Of a stretch of 64,000 bases of DNA, positions 52,601 through 61,051 are shown piece after piece. The stretch comes from Vogesella fluminis (lineage in GTDB: Bacteria > Pseudomonadota > Gammaproteobacteria > Burkholderiales > Chromobacteriaceae), in assembly GCF_014652335.1 (NCBI RefSeq), contig NZ_BMYP01000003.1:1666-65665 (forward strand), in the 5' to 3' direction. The position numbers and the translations under genes were made by a program. The notes below the pieces were generated by a model. It was not told the DNA's origin and did not search any database. It saw nothing but the letters and a program-made list of their open reading frames with translations. The number at the start of each line of letters is the position of its first letter. Position 1 is the first letter of the stretch.

Positions 52601-53624
52601 GGCGGCCACCGGACGGCTTGAAAATCTTCTGCTGGTCTTCATTGGACAGCCGTGCAAACAGCGGCAGGATCTCGTAGTGACGGATGCCGCTGCGGCGCAG
52701 CTTGTCGGCGGTGTCGCGGATTTCGCGTTCGCCGGGCAGGAACACCAGGATGTCGCCGGCGCCATGACGCGAGATTTCGTCGACGGCGTCGACGATGGCG
52801 TCCTCCATCTCCACCTCGCGCTCGTCCTCGTCGCGCTGCTTCAGCGGCCGGTAGCGTACCTCCACCGGGAAGGTGCGGCCGGACACTTCCAGCACCGGCG
52901 CGCCGTCGAAGTGGCGGGCGAAGCGGTCGGCGTCGATGGTGGCCGAGGTGATGATGATCTTGAGGTCGGGCCGGCGCGGCAGCAGCTGCTTCAGGTAGCC
53001 GAGCAAAAAGTCGATGTTGAGGCTGCGTTCGTGCGCCTCGTCGATGATGATGGTGTCGTAGGCTTCCAGGTAACGGTCGGTCTGCGTCTCCGCCAGCAGG
53101 ATGCCGTCGGTCATCAGCTTGATCACGTTGCGCTCGGACTGCTTGTCGTTGAAGCGCACCTTGAAGCCGACGTGGGTGCCCAGCTCCGAGCCCAGCTCCT
53201 GCGCGATGCGCGTTGCCACCGAGCGTGCGGCCAAGCGGCGTGGCTGGGTGTGGCCGATCAGGCCGTACACGCCGCGCCCCAGCTCCAGGCAGATCTTCGG
53301 CAGCTGCGTGGTCTTGCCGGAGCCGGTCTCGCCGCAGATGATCACCACCTGGTTGGCCGCGATCGCCGCCTTGATGTCGTCCAGCTTCTGGTTGACCGGC
53401 AGCGCGTCGTCAAAGGTTGGCCGCGGCCGGTGTTCGGCGCGCACGGCGGCGCGGCCGGCGGAACGGGCGATGTGCGCGGCAATGTCGGCCAGCTGGCGGT
53501 CGGACGGCTGGTTCTTCTTCAGGCGCTGTTCGATGTCCTGCAGCTTGCGCTTGAGACCGTGGCGGTCGCGCAGCAGGCAGGTGGCAAGGGCGGCTTTGAG
53601 TTCGGGCAGGGTGGGGGTGGTCAT
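49668..53624 (-). CDS. hrpA: ATP-dependent RNA helicase HrpA
   Basis: DEAH/RHA-type helicase, 1318 residues, involved in mRNA processing and, in E. coli, rescue of stalled ribosomes. Walker A CGETGSGKTTQLPKICLELG, IIIDEAHERSLNIDFLL, SATI in IITSATIDADRF, and RQRAGRCGRIEAG (motif VI) are all present, followed by the ratchet, OB-fold and long HrpA-specific C-terminal region. The start at 53624 (MTTPTLPELKAALATCLLRD) gives the E. coli length. Two exact 13-mers (51762-51774, 52130-52142) and two one-mismatch copies (50370, 53413) lie inside, read as VAANLE, PKVGRM and others. Confidence 0.96.
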   Translation of the reverse strand: MTTPTLPELKAALATCLLRDRHGLKRKLQDIEQRLKKNQPSDRQLADIAAHIARSAGRAAVRAEHRPRPTFDDALPVNQKLDDIKAAIAANQVVIICGETGSGKTTQLPKICLELGRGVYGLIGHTQPRRLAARSVATRIAQELGSELGTHVGFKVRFNDKQSERNVIKLMTDGILLAETQTDRYLEAYDTIIIDEAHERSLNIDFLLGYLKQLLPRRPDLKIIITSATIDADRFARHFDGAPVLEVSGRTFPVEVRYRPLKQRDEDEREVEMEDAIVDAVDEISRHGAGDILVFLPGEREIRDTADKLRRSGIRHYEILPLFARLSNEDQQKIFKPSGGRRIVLATNVAETSLTVPGIKYVIDTGHARIKRYSPRAKVEQLQVEKISQAAARQRAGRCGRIEAGVCVRLYAEDDFNARPAFTDPEIVRCSLAAVILRMAALRLGKVDEFPFIEPPSSRLIADGYQVLQELGAVDEQLQLTPVGTELARIPVDPKVGRMLLAGREHHCVREVLIIAAGLSIQDPRERPFEAREAADRAQARFNDEKSDFLSYLHLWDFFSNALANKTSNRQLVNLCHEHFLSHLRMREWRELHAQLADIASELNLIEKDKAHAPAAVAANLETTPKKRAQADLLAYEKLHKALLTGLIGNIGMKSQESDDYTGARGGSFLVFPGTGLKKVRPKWIVTAELVETTKLYGRCVARIEPEWVEAVAPHLVKLHHFEPHWEKSRGEVVASERVTLFGLTLIARRPVSYGRIAPEEARELFIRGALVAMEYVSNAPFFQRNQQLIREVEQLEHKARRQDVLVDEDALYAFYAERLGSDVVDAASFEAWRKEAEQQNPKILFLTRDELMRHAAEHVSENQFPEWRELAESRCRLRYRFEPNHPLDGVTIDLPLAVLNTLQPAEFEWLVPGMIREKLQAMIKGLPKQIRRCCVPVPDFVTQFLLSNPDTQQPIAPQLAHFILRHTGGLKVDPLEFATMELPPHLLFNFRIVDDGKQEIGMGRDLLALQKQFGQAAQLTFRDTSAEFERDNVEAWDFGELPQAIQFARGRQQLTGFPALTIETDAKGERVAIRLFDTETAANLEHRRGVVRLLQYQLKEHMKQLNKGLPGMTQLGLQLRNVCNVDELLQDAIAAICDRAFIGDDELPRTEKAFNEQKARARTRLPAVTQAVTSYLNQIAAEYQSLLPKLQKHRLGFDLTQQLGRLVYKGFLTATPWSQLPQLPRYMKAMSLRMDKQPANAQRDGQRGAEIRDLWQKWEVRMAEENERGGASLALQQFRWHIEELRVGLFAQELKTPYPVSVKRLLKLWDELPKNLR

Positions 53625-53711
53625 GCGGGCTTCTTGAAAGAGCGGCGACAGAAGGGCGAGAGTATAGCAGGCGGGCCGGTGTCCGGTGGGCAGGCATGGC
53701 CGCCACCGGCC

Positions 53712-54506
53712 CTAATCGGCGATCAGCAGCGGCACGCCGCTGTGCTGCAGACTGGCCAGTTTGTGCGGCTCGGCGTCGGCCTCGATCACCAGCCGGCCGA
53801 TGTCGCGCATGGCGGCCACCGCGAACGGTGACGCGGTGCCGAGCTTCTCGTTGGTGACGGCGAGCACGATCTGGTTGCACTGGCCGACCAGCACGCGCTT
53901 GAACGCCGCTTCCTCGGCGATGGTGGTGCCGACGCCCAGTTCGATGTCCACCGAGCAGGTGCCGAGAAAGCACACGTCGGGGCGCATGTCCTGCACCGCC
54001 AGCGTCGGGATGCTGCCCAGCGTGCCGCCGACGCGGTGATCCATGCGCCCGCCGATGACCAGCACCTCGAACTGGCTGCGGCCGAACAGCACCGCGGCGA
54101 TCGGGATCGAGTTGGTGGCCACCGTCAGCGGCATGTCCGGCAGCGCGCGCGCGATTTCCAGATTGGTGGTGCCGGCGTCGAGGAACACGAACTGCCCCGG
54201 TTGCAGCAGGCGCACCGCCGTTGCGGCCAACCTTGCCTTGCGCGCCACGTTCTCGTGGCTGCGCTCGATAAAGCTGCCGGTATTGGGTGTCATCGCGATG
54301 GCACCGCCATAGACACGCTGGCAGATGCCGGTGGCGGCCAGCTCGCGCAGGTCGCGGCGGATGGAGTCCTCGGACACGCCCAGCGTCTGCGCCAGTTCGG
54401 CGGCCAGTACGCGGCCTTCCTGCTGCAGGCGCTGGCGGATGTACTGGTGGCGGTCGCTGGGCAGGGCGATCGCCGGCGGACGTTCTTTGCGTGCTTCGGT
54501 GTTCAT
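53712..54506 (-). CDS. DeoR-family transcriptional regulator
   Basis: 264 residues. N-terminal DeoR wHTH (RHQYIRQRLQQEGRVLAAEL, then AQTLGVSEDSIRRDLRELAA) and a C-terminal DeoRC sugar-phosphate-sensing domain (FLDAGTTNLEIARALP, VIGGRMDHRVGG, AVTNEKLGTASPF). It is divergent from a HAD phosphatase, a common pairing in which the phosphatase acts on the sugar phosphate sensed by the regulator. Start taken at 54506; an ATG at 54536 is possible. An exact 13-mer (54222-54234) is read as ARLAATA. Confidence 0.9.
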   Translation of the reverse strand: MNTEARKERPPAIALPSDRHQYIRQRLQQEGRVLAAELAQTLGVSEDSIRRDLRELAATGICQRVYGGAIAMTPNTGSFIERSHENVARKARLAATAVRLLQPGQFVFLDAGTTNLEIARALPDMPLTVATNSIPIAAVLFGRSQFEVLVIGGRMDHRVGGTLGSIPTLAVQDMRPDVCFLGTCSVDIELGVGTTIAEEAAFKRVLVGQCNQIVLAVTNEKLGTASPFAVAAMRDIGRLVIEADAEPHKLASLQHSGVPLLIAD

Positions 54507-54595
54507 GAGGGCGGCCTCGGTTAAAACAGGCAACATCGTGCAGCACTGTGCAGCCGTGGTCAAATCCGGTGCGGTTCATGGCAATATTTCTGCCG

Positions 54596-54629
54596 GTTTG
54601 TGCGTGATTGTTTGCCTGTTTGTTCGTGA
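54596..54629 (+). promoter_or_regulatory. Candidate DeoR operator: two 12-bp direct repeats
   Basis: GTTTGTGCGTGA (54596-54607) and GTTTGTTCGTGA (54618-54629), 22 bases apart (two helical turns), in the divergent gap between the DeoR and HAD genes. Confidence 0.5.
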
Positions 54630-54680
54630 AGGTGCACAATCATGCCTGTTGTCGCCATTTTTTCTCTGGGGGAGATTGAC

Positions 54681-55475
54681 ATGTTCCGCGCCATTGCCAC
54701 CGATCTTGACGGCACCTTGCTGGATGCCGAATCCCGCATCACCCCGCGCAGCGTTGCCGCCCTGCGGCGCGCCCACGCCGCCGGCTGCAGGCTGATCATC
54801 GCCACCGGTCGCCACTACCGCGACGTGCAGTTCCTGCTGGATGGCATCGCACTGCCGATTAGCGTGATCAGCGCCAACGGCGCACGGGTGCACGCGGTGG
54901 ATGGCACGCCGCTGGCGGCGGCCAACCTGGCGCCGGCGCTGGTGCAAAAGCTGGTGCAGCCGGCGCTGGTGCGCGACGTGGAGCTGGCGTTGTATCTGGA
55001 CGACCGCAAGCTGGCCTGCCGCTACACCGGCTCGCTCAATGGCTATCTCGACCGCGCCGAGGTGCACGCCAGCCTGGCCGACTACCATGGCCGCGACGTG
55101 GCCAAGATCATCTATTGCGGCGAGCCGGCGCAACTGCGGCTGGTGGAGCAGGACATCCGCTACCGCTTCGACGGCCAGCTGGCGCTGACCTATTCGCAGG
55201 ACTGCTATCTGGAAGTGATGGCGCCGGGGGTGAGCAAGGGCCAGGCGCTGCAGCAGCTGCTGGCCGGCATGGACATCGCGGCAGAGGATTGCGCGGCGTT
55301 TGGCGACGCGATGAACGACGTCGAGATGCTGCAGCTGGTCGGCCACCCGCACCTGATGGCCAATGCCAGCCAGCATCTGCAGCAGCAGGTGCCGCGCGGG
55401 CGGCACATCGGCCACCACGCTGAGTCGGCGGTGGCGGCGGTGCTGGAGAGCCGTTTCGCCGCGTATGGCGTCTGA
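54681..55475 (+). CDS. Cof-type HAD-superfamily phosphatase
   Basis: 264 residues, type IIB HAD. Motif I DLDGTLLDAESRI, motif II IATGRHY, and the loop 4 acidic motif GDAMNDVEMLQL with Lys in GVSKGQALQQLL. Cof phosphatases act on sugar phosphates, nucleotides or cofactors such as PLP; the target is not predictable. The ATG at 54681 follows GGGGGAG; an upstream ATG at 54642 lacks homology. The divergent DeoR regulator probably controls it. A strong terminator follows. Confidence 0.9.
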   Translation: MFRAIATDLDGTLLDAESRITPRSVAALRRAHAAGCRLIIATGRHYRDVQFLLDGIALPISVISANGARVHAVDGTPLAAANLAPALVQKLVQPALVRDVELALYLDDRKLACRYTGSLNGYLDRAEVHASLADYHGRDVAKIIYCGEPAQLRLVEQDIRYRFDGQLALTYSQDCYLEVMAPGVSKGQALQQLLAGMDIAAEDCAAFGDAMNDVEMLQLVGHPHLMANASQHLQQQVPRGRHIGHHAESAVAAVLESRFAAYGV

Positions 55476-55498
55476 GCGATTGCCGGCCCCTGAATGAC

Positions 55499-55528
55499 AA
55501 AGCCGCCCGGTCTCCCCGGGCGGCTTTT
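55499..55528. terminator. Terminator between the HAD gene and the chemoreceptor
   Basis: AAAGCCGCCCGG/CCGGGCGGCTTT, perfect 12-bp stem, 5-base loop, T4 on the plus strand and A-run for the minus strand. Confidence 0.85.
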
Positions 55529-55545
55529 GCTTTGGTGCGTCGCGC

Positions 55546-57024
55546 TCAGGCGGCCATGCCGCGGAACTGGCGCACGCTGTCGCCCAGCTCCGCCATCAGC
55601 TGGTCCAGCCGCACCGTGGCGTGGGCGATGGTGTCGGTTTCTCCGGACAGGCTGCGGGTGGCATCGCCGACGGCGCCGATATCGCCGGCAAAGCGGGCAA
55701 AGCCGTCATTCTGGCTTTGTTCCGCTTGCGATACCTGGCGCAGCAGGCCGACCAGCGCGTGGGTGTCGCTGATGATGCCGCTCAGCCGCTGTTGCGCATC
55801 GACGGTGTTCTCGCGGCCGCTGCGCATCTGCGCGTTGCCTTCGCGGATCGCCTCGATTGCCTGCTTGGTGCCGTTCACGATCAGCTGGATCTTCTGTTCG
55901 ATGTCCAGCGTCGCGCCCTGGGTGCGCTCGGCCAGCTTGCGCACCTCGTCGGCGACCACGGCAAAGCCGCGGCCCAGCTCGCCGGCACGGGCGGCCTCGA
56001 TCGCCGCGTTCAGCGCCAGCAGGTTGGTCTGGTCGGCGATGTCGCGGATCAGCTGCACGATGCCGCCCACCTCGGTGCTGCGCTGGCCGAGGTCTTCCAT
56101 GCGCTCGGCGGCGCGGGCGATGACGCCGCCGGCCTGGTTCAGCTGCTGTACCGCGGTGTCCATCGCAGCTCCGCCGGCACTGGCGGCCTGGCCGGTGGTA
56201 TCGGCCATGCTGGTAGCGCTCAGCGACTGCTCGGTGTTCTGGCTGGTGGTGACTGCCATCTGCTGCGCGATGGCGACCATGGTGTCGGCGCGCTGGCGCT
56301 GCTCGGACATGGTGCGCGCCATCAACTGGGTACTGCTGGCGATGTCGCGGCTCTCGCTCTCGGCGGCGTCGAGCAGGCGGGTGACCTGCGCCATCATCTG
56401 CTTCATCGCCGCGGTGGCGCGTTCTGCCTCCTCACGTGCCGATTCCAGCTTTTCGAAGGAGCGTGACTTGGCGCGTTCGTAGGACAGCCCCAGCGTCAGG
56501 ATCACCAGCGTCAGGCCGATCAGCGACTTGGCCTGCAGCGCCGGCAGCTCGCTGTGCGGGATTGGCGATGTCGGGATGTCGCCGGCGGCGCTGAGCGCGA
56601 ACATCAGGCCGATCATGGCAAAGCTGAGCAGCGTCCACACGATGCCGGAGCGGCGGCCGCTGACGAAGATGGCGGCAAACGGGATGATGGCGAACCACAT
56701 GATGCTGGTGGAGAGGATGCCGCCGTTGACATATACCATCCAGCTGACCATGCCGAACATCGACAGCACGATGCATTCGGCCACCAACGGTAGTGCGCCG
56801 CTGAGCTTGAGCAGCAGCGGCCCCAGCAGCAGCGCGAGGCCGCCGACGAGGATGCCGCTGCCCATCAGCGGGTGGTGCAGCTTGAAGTAGGAGAGGGCAA
56901 ACAGCGGGGCAATGGTACCAGCCAATAGCCCGACGCTAATGACGGTACGGGCCCGGATCAGGGTGTCCGGGGATTGCCGGACGCTGTCCGGAATGAACCA
57001 CTCGGTGATGCTGTTCAAAGACAT
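55546..57024 (-). CDS. Methyl-accepting chemotaxis protein with multi-helix membrane sensor
   Basis: 492 residues. Instead of a periplasmic sensor, residues about 25-180 form six membrane helices ([20 protein letters not shown] through [19 protein letters not shown]), followed directly by a cytoplasmic signalling domain with [20 protein letters not shown] and [18 protein letters not shown] at the tip. There is no clear HAMP domain. Receptors of this build may sense membrane, energy or intracellular cues; the ligand is unknown. No sigma-28 site was convincing in 57025-57182. It does not neighbour che genes. Confidence 0.92.
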   Translation of the reverse strand: MSLNSITEWFIPDSVRQSPDTLIRARTVISVGLLAGTIAPLFALSYFKLHHPLMGSGILVGGLALLLGPLLLKLSGALPLVAECIVLSMFGMVSWMVYVNGGILSTSIMWFAIIPFAAIFVSGRRSGIVWTLLSFAMIGLMFALSAAGDIPTSPIPHSELPALQAKSLIGLTLVILTLGLSYERAKSRSFEKLESAREEAERATAAMKQMMAQVTRLLDAAESESRDIASSTQLMARTMSEQRQRADTMVAIAQQMAVTTSQNTEQSLSATSMADTTGQAASAGGAAMDTAVQQLNQAGGVIARAAERMEDLGQRSTEVGGIVQLIRDIADQTNLLALNAAIEAARAGELGRGFAVVADEVRKLAERTQGATLDIEQKIQLIVNGTKQAIEAIREGNAQMRSGRENTVDAQQRLSGIISDTHALVGLLRQVSQAEQSQNDGFARFAGDIGAVGDATRSLSGETDTIAHATVRLDQLMAELGDSVRQFRGMAA

Positions 57025-57182
57025 CTGTGTTTCCTCGCGTTGTGTCGTGCGCTATGGCCTGATGGCGTGGGCACGTTTTATCGTTATGTTTTTTATAAAG
57101 CGGGATTGATACTAAAACAGTTGTTTGAAACCATCAAGCGGGTGCCGAAGGCGTGCTTTCTTTTGTTGCGTCAGGGGTTTGC

Positions 57183-57195
57183 AAGGTTGGCCGCA
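57183..57195 (+). repeat. 13-mer copy next to the pta terminator
   Basis: Exact AAGGTTGGCCGCA in the gap between the chemoreceptor start and the pta stop, 9 bases before the terminator stem. Confidence 0.85.
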
Positions 57196-57204
57196 ATGAA
57201 AAAG

Positions 57205-57230
57205 CCCGGTCATGCAGGCATGACCGGGCG
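57205..57230 (-). terminator. pta terminator
   Basis: GCCCGGTCATGC/GCATGACCGGGC, perfect 12-bp stem with 2-base loop, followed on the minus strand by TTTTT (57200-57204). Confidence 0.85.
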
Positions 57231-57259
57231 GGCTGGGCGGGCTGGGCGGGCTGGGCGGG
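57226..57259 (+). repeat. 9-bp tandem repeat with eight GGG runs (G-quadruplex type)
   Basis: Nearly four copies of GGGCGGGCT give eight GGG tracts spaced by one or two bases on the plus strand (C-rich on the pta transcript), partly overlapping the terminator stem. Confidence 0.85.
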
Positions 57260-57274
57260 TGTCGCGGCGGGCGT

Positions 57275-59365
57275 TTAGCGGCTGAACTGGTCGGCCTGGA
57301 TCGCGGTCAGCGCGATGGTGTAGACGATGTCGTCCACCAGCGCGCCGCGCGACAGGTCGTTCACCGGCTTGCGCAGGCCCTGCAGCATCGGCCCGACCGA
57401 CACCACGCCGGCGGAGCGTTGCACCGCCTTGTAGGTGGTGTTGCCGGTGTTGAGGTCGGGGAACACGAACACGGTGGCGCGACCGGCGACCGGGCTGTCC
57501 GGCGCCTTCTGGCGGCCGACGCTCTCCACGCTGGCTGCGTCGTACTGCATCGGGCCGTCGATCAGCAGTTCGGGGCGTTTCGCGCGCGCGATGCGGGTCG
57601 CCTCGCGCACCTTCTCCACGTCGTCGCCGCTGCCGGAGGATCCGGTGGAGTAGGAGATCATCGCCACTCGTGGCGTAATGCCGAAGGCGGCGGCGGAGTC
57701 CGCGCTCTGGATCGCGATGTCGGCCAGTTCTTCCGCGCTCGGGTCCGGGTTCACCGCGCAGTCGCCGTACACATAGACCTGGTCCGGCATCAGCATGAAG
57801 AACACGCTGGAAACCAGCTTGGCCTCCGGCGCGGTCTTGATCAGCTGCAGCGCCGGGCGGATGGTGTTGGCGGTGGTGTGGATGGCACCAGATACCAGGC
57901 CGTCGACCTCGTTCAGCGCCAGCATCATGGTGCCCATCACCACATTGTCTTCCAGTTGCTGCTCCGCCATCGGCGCGTTGAGGCCCTTGCTCTTGCGCAG
58001 CGCCACCATCGGCGGCACGTAGCGGGCGCGGACCTCGTTGGGGTCGACGATCTCGATGCCGGCCGGCAGGGTGATGCCCTGCGCCTCGGCCACCTGCAGG
58101 ATCTCCTGGCGCTCGCCCAGCAGCACGCAGCGGGCGATGCCCTTCTCGTGGCAGATGGCGGCGGCGCGCACCGTGCGCGGCTCGTTGCCTTCCGGCAGCA
58201 CGATGCGCTTGGCGGCGCGGCGCGCCTTTTCCATCAGCTGGTAGCGGAAGGCCGGTGGCGACAGCCGTTTCTCGTGGTGTTCGCCGATGCGCTGGCGCAG
58301 CTGGCTGGTGCTGATGCGCTCGGCGACGAAATCGACCACCCGTTCCATGCGCTCCATGTCGTCGGCCGGCACCTGCCGGCTCATGGTCGAGATCAGGGTC
58401 GCGGTTTCCAGGGTGTTGGTGTCGATGGATAGCACCGGCAGGCCGCTGGTGAACGCCTTGTGGCACAGCTGCGCCACGCGCGGGTCCGGCTCGGCGTCGC
58501 AGGTCAGCAGCAGGCCGGCCAGGGGCACGCCGTTCATGGTCGCCATCGCGGTGGCGAGTACGATGTCCTCGCGGTCGCCGGGGGTGATGATCAGCGCGCC
58601 GGGTTTCAGCAGCTCGACGATGTGCGGCACCGAGCGTGCCATCACCGAGATGCTGCGCACGCGGCGGCGCGTTAGCTGGCCGGCGTGCAGCAGCTTGGCT
58701 TTCAGATAGTTGGCCACGTCCAGCGTGCGCGGGGCCAGCAGCTCCGGCTCGAACGGAATGCCGCCGAGGCAGGCAATGCGCCGGCTCTGGATCAGGCGGC
58801 TGGACTCGGTGATCTCTGCGGCCAACGTTGCCGGGTCCTGCTCCGCGCGCAGGCGGTTGAGGATGTAGCCGGCGATCTGCCGCGGCTGGCCACCGAAGGC
58901 CTGGATGGTGATTTCCAGCTGTTCCGCCAGCGCATGGCTGGGCAGCTGGTCGGCGGCGCCGACCAGGATCACTTCTGCCTGCAGCGTGCGTGCGATCTTG
59001 CTGTTGATGTAGGTGGTGAATACCCGCTGCTGGTCCTGCACCAGGCCTTCCACGATCACCACATCGACGCCGGCGGAGGCGCGCTGGAACAGGTGCACCA
59101 CCTCTTCCATCAGTTGGTCGAGCTGGCCCTGGCTTAGCAGCCGTTCGGCATGATCCATCGCCAGCGGCTCCGGCGCGTTGAGGCGGCACAGCTCGCGGGC
59201 AAAATGGGTGGAGCGCTCCGGCTCGCTGGTGTCGCTGCCCTGGGCGATGGGCTTGACGAAACCCACCTTGAGGCCATCCTGTTCCAGTGCGCGGATCAGG
59301 CCCAGCGAGACCGAAGTCAGGCCGGCATCGACACCGATCGGGGCGATCAGAAAAGTATGCATCAC
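57275..59365 (-). CDS. pta: Phosphate acetyltransferase
   Basis: Interconverts acetyl-CoA and acetyl phosphate. 696 residues of the long (class II) type: N-terminal BioD-like P-loop domain (FLIAPIGVDAGLTSVSLGLI), a DRTGG domain in the middle (SISVMARSVPHIVELLKPGA, LIITPGDREDIVLATAMA), and the C-terminal PTA_PTB catalytic domain (RIVLPEGNEPRTVRAA, VISYSTGSSGSGDDVEKVRE, DGPMQYDAAS, VFPDLNTGNTTYKAVQRSAG). It lies seven bases after ackA on the same strand. The next codon is an alternative ATG. Confidence 0.96.
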   Translation of the reverse strand: MMHTFLIAPIGVDAGLTSVSLGLIRALEQDGLKVGFVKPIAQGSDTSEPERSTHFARELCRLNAPEPLAMDHAERLLSQGQLDQLMEEVVHLFQRASAGVDVVIVEGLVQDQQRVFTTYINSKIARTLQAEVILVGAADQLPSHALAEQLEITIQAFGGQPRQIAGYILNRLRAEQDPATLAAEITESSRLIQSRRIACLGGIPFEPELLAPRTLDVANYLKAKLLHAGQLTRRRVRSISVMARSVPHIVELLKPGALIITPGDREDIVLATAMATMNGVPLAGLLLTCDAEPDPRVAQLCHKAFTSGLPVLSIDTNTLETATLISTMSRQVPADDMERMERVVDFVAERISTSQLRQRIGEHHEKRLSPPAFRYQLMEKARRAAKRIVLPEGNEPRTVRAAAICHEKGIARCVLLGERQEILQVAEAQGITLPAGIEIVDPNEVRARYVPPMVALRKSKGLNAPMAEQQLEDNVVMGTMMLALNEVDGLVSGAIHTTANTIRPALQLIKTAPEAKLVSSVFFMLMPDQVYVYGDCAVNPDPSAEELADIAIQSADSAAAFGITPRVAMISYSTGSSGSGDDVEKVREATRIARAKRPELLIDGPMQYDAASVESVGRQKAPDSPVAGRATVFVFPDLNTGNTTYKAVQRSAGVVSVGPMLQGLRKPVNDLSRGALVDDIVYTIALTAIQADQFSR

Positions 59366-59372
59366 ATGCTCC

Positions 59373-60566
59373 TCAGGCTGCCGGCTGGCACAGTACGGCG
59401 GTGTCCAGTGCGATCATCAGCTCTTCGTTGGTGTTGATGACCAGTGCCGGGGTGCCGCCGTCGCGGGTGATGCGGCCGCCCTTGCCGCGGAAGGCGGCAT
59501 CGTTGGCCGCAGGGTCGAGTTCGAGACCGAGGAAGCCGAGCTGGCGGATGACCTTGGCGCGCAACAGCGGCGAGTTTTCGCCGATGCCGCCGGTGAACAG
59601 CAGCGCATCCAGCCGGCCCAGCGCCACCGTCATCGCCGCGATCTGCTTGGCCAGGCGGTAGGCAAACACTTCCAGCGCAATCTGCGCGCCGGCATGGCCG
59701 GCGGCAGCGGCGTCTTCCAGTTCGCGGCAGTCGCTGGACAGTTCGGACAGACCGAGCAGGCCGGATTGCTTGTTGAGGATGTCGGTCACGCCCTGGATGT
59801 CGGTATTCAGCTCGGCGGCAAGGTAGCCAAAGATTCCCGGGTCAATGTCGCCGCAGCGGGTGCCCATCACCAGGCCTTCCAGCGGCGTCAGGCCCATGCT
59901 GGTATCGACACTCTTGCCGTTCAGTACCGCGGCCACCGAGGCGCCGTTGCCCAAGTGGGCGCAGACGAAGGCGGATTCCACCAGCGGCTTGTCCAGCATT
60001 TTGGCGGCTTCGGCGGTAACAAAGCGGTGGCTGGTGCCGTGGAAACCGTAGCGGCGCACGCCGTGCTCGCGGTACAGCGCCATCGGCACTGCATACAGGT
60101 AGGCGTGCTCGGGCATGCTCTGGTGGAAGGCGGTGTCGAATACGGCCACCTGCGGCAGGCCGGGGAAGCATGCCATGGCGGTGCGGATGCCCAGCAGGTT
60201 GGCCGGGTTGTGCAGCGGGGCGAGGCGGGCGCAGCCTTCGATGGCGGCCAGCACGGCATCGTCGATCAGGGTGGACTGCTTGAAGGTCTCGCCACCGTGC
60301 ACCACGCGGTGACCAATGGCGGTGACGGTTTGCGTCAGCCCGCGTTCGTCGAGGTAAGCCAGGATCGCCTTCATGGCACCGGCGTGGTCGCCTTGCGCCA
60401 GTGTCAGCTCAACCTTCTTGCCGTCCTGCTTGAAGCTGATGCAGGCATCGGCAATGCCGAGTTTTTCGGCAATGCCGGTTACGGCAGTGCACTGGCCGGC
60501 GGCGTTGATCAGTGCAAATTTCAGCGACGAGCTGCCGCAGTTGATGACGAGTGTGTAATGAGTCAT
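59373..60566 (-). CDS. ackA: Acetate kinase
   Basis: Makes ATP from acetyl phosphate (or the reverse). 397 residues starting MTHYTLVINCGSSSLKFALI; motifs GHRVVHGGETF, HLGNGASVAAV, GLTPLEGLVMGTRCGDIDPG and FTGGIGENS are all intact. ackA then pta form a two-gene operon for acetate overflow/activation. The longer frame to 60803 runs through the promoter region and is not family sequence. Confidence 0.97.
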   Translation of the reverse strand: MTHYTLVINCGSSSLKFALINAAGQCTAVTGIAEKLGIADACISFKQDGKKVELTLAQGDHAGAMKAILAYLDERGLTQTVTAIGHRVVHGGETFKQSTLIDDAVLAAIEGCARLAPLHNPANLLGIRTAMACFPGLPQVAVFDTAFHQSMPEHAYLYAVPMALYREHGVRRYGFHGTSHRFVTAEAAKMLDKPLVESAFVCAHLGNGASVAAVLNGKSVDTSMGLTPLEGLVMGTRCGDIDPGIFGYLAAELNTDIQGVTDILNKQSGLLGLSELSSDCRELEDAAAAGHAGAQIALEVFAYRLAKQIAAMTVALGRLDALLFTGGIGENSPLLRAKVIRQLGFLGLELDPAANDAAFRGKGGRITRDGGTPALVINTNEELMIALDTAVLCQPAA

Positions 60567-61051
60567 GTCGGGTCCGTTAGCATGAAGACGTCTGATGGAG
60601 GTCTGTGCTGGTGTTGCGTTCTTTTTATTGAGATGCTGCTGCGCCTGCGCCGGCAGCGTTTGGCCGCCGGCAGGGATACTGATGGATAACCGGTGATTAT
60701 CCGCTATTTTGGTGCGATGCACCATAGCGGGTTTGCCCGCTGCCGGCGGCATGGCGGCCAAGTTGAATATACGGTTGCCACGTTGCAATGCAATGAATAA
60801 CAAGGAATTTTTTCAGAAAACCGGACGAGTGCCGGTCATGGCCGTTTCTTTTGCAAAAAACCTGATCCGGCATGATCGCGTGGCCGGAAAACGCTTGCCC
60901 GGGGTCCGGATTTGGCCGAAAATGCCGCCCCTGACCGCTTGGGCGGATCACGCAAGGCCGTGTTCCGGCAAGTGTTTTATGGCACTCCGTAAACTCGTCA
61001 AAAGCGAGATTCGGCTGGTCTTATATCTTCTTCCACGGAGGTGTGGGAATA
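60567..61051. promoter_or_regulatory. Divergent ackA/Rieske intergenic region with two dyads
   Basis: No supportable gene in these 485 bases; a plus-strand open frame at 60709-61059 is unlike a protein. Two clean dyads lie upstream of ackA: GGATAA-N7-TTATCC (60684-60702) and GGTGC-N3-GCACC (60711-60723), possible operators. The first overlaps a GATAAT on the minus strand that could be the ackA -10. A GGAGG ribosome site for the oxygenase is at 61037-61041. Confidence 0.45.
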
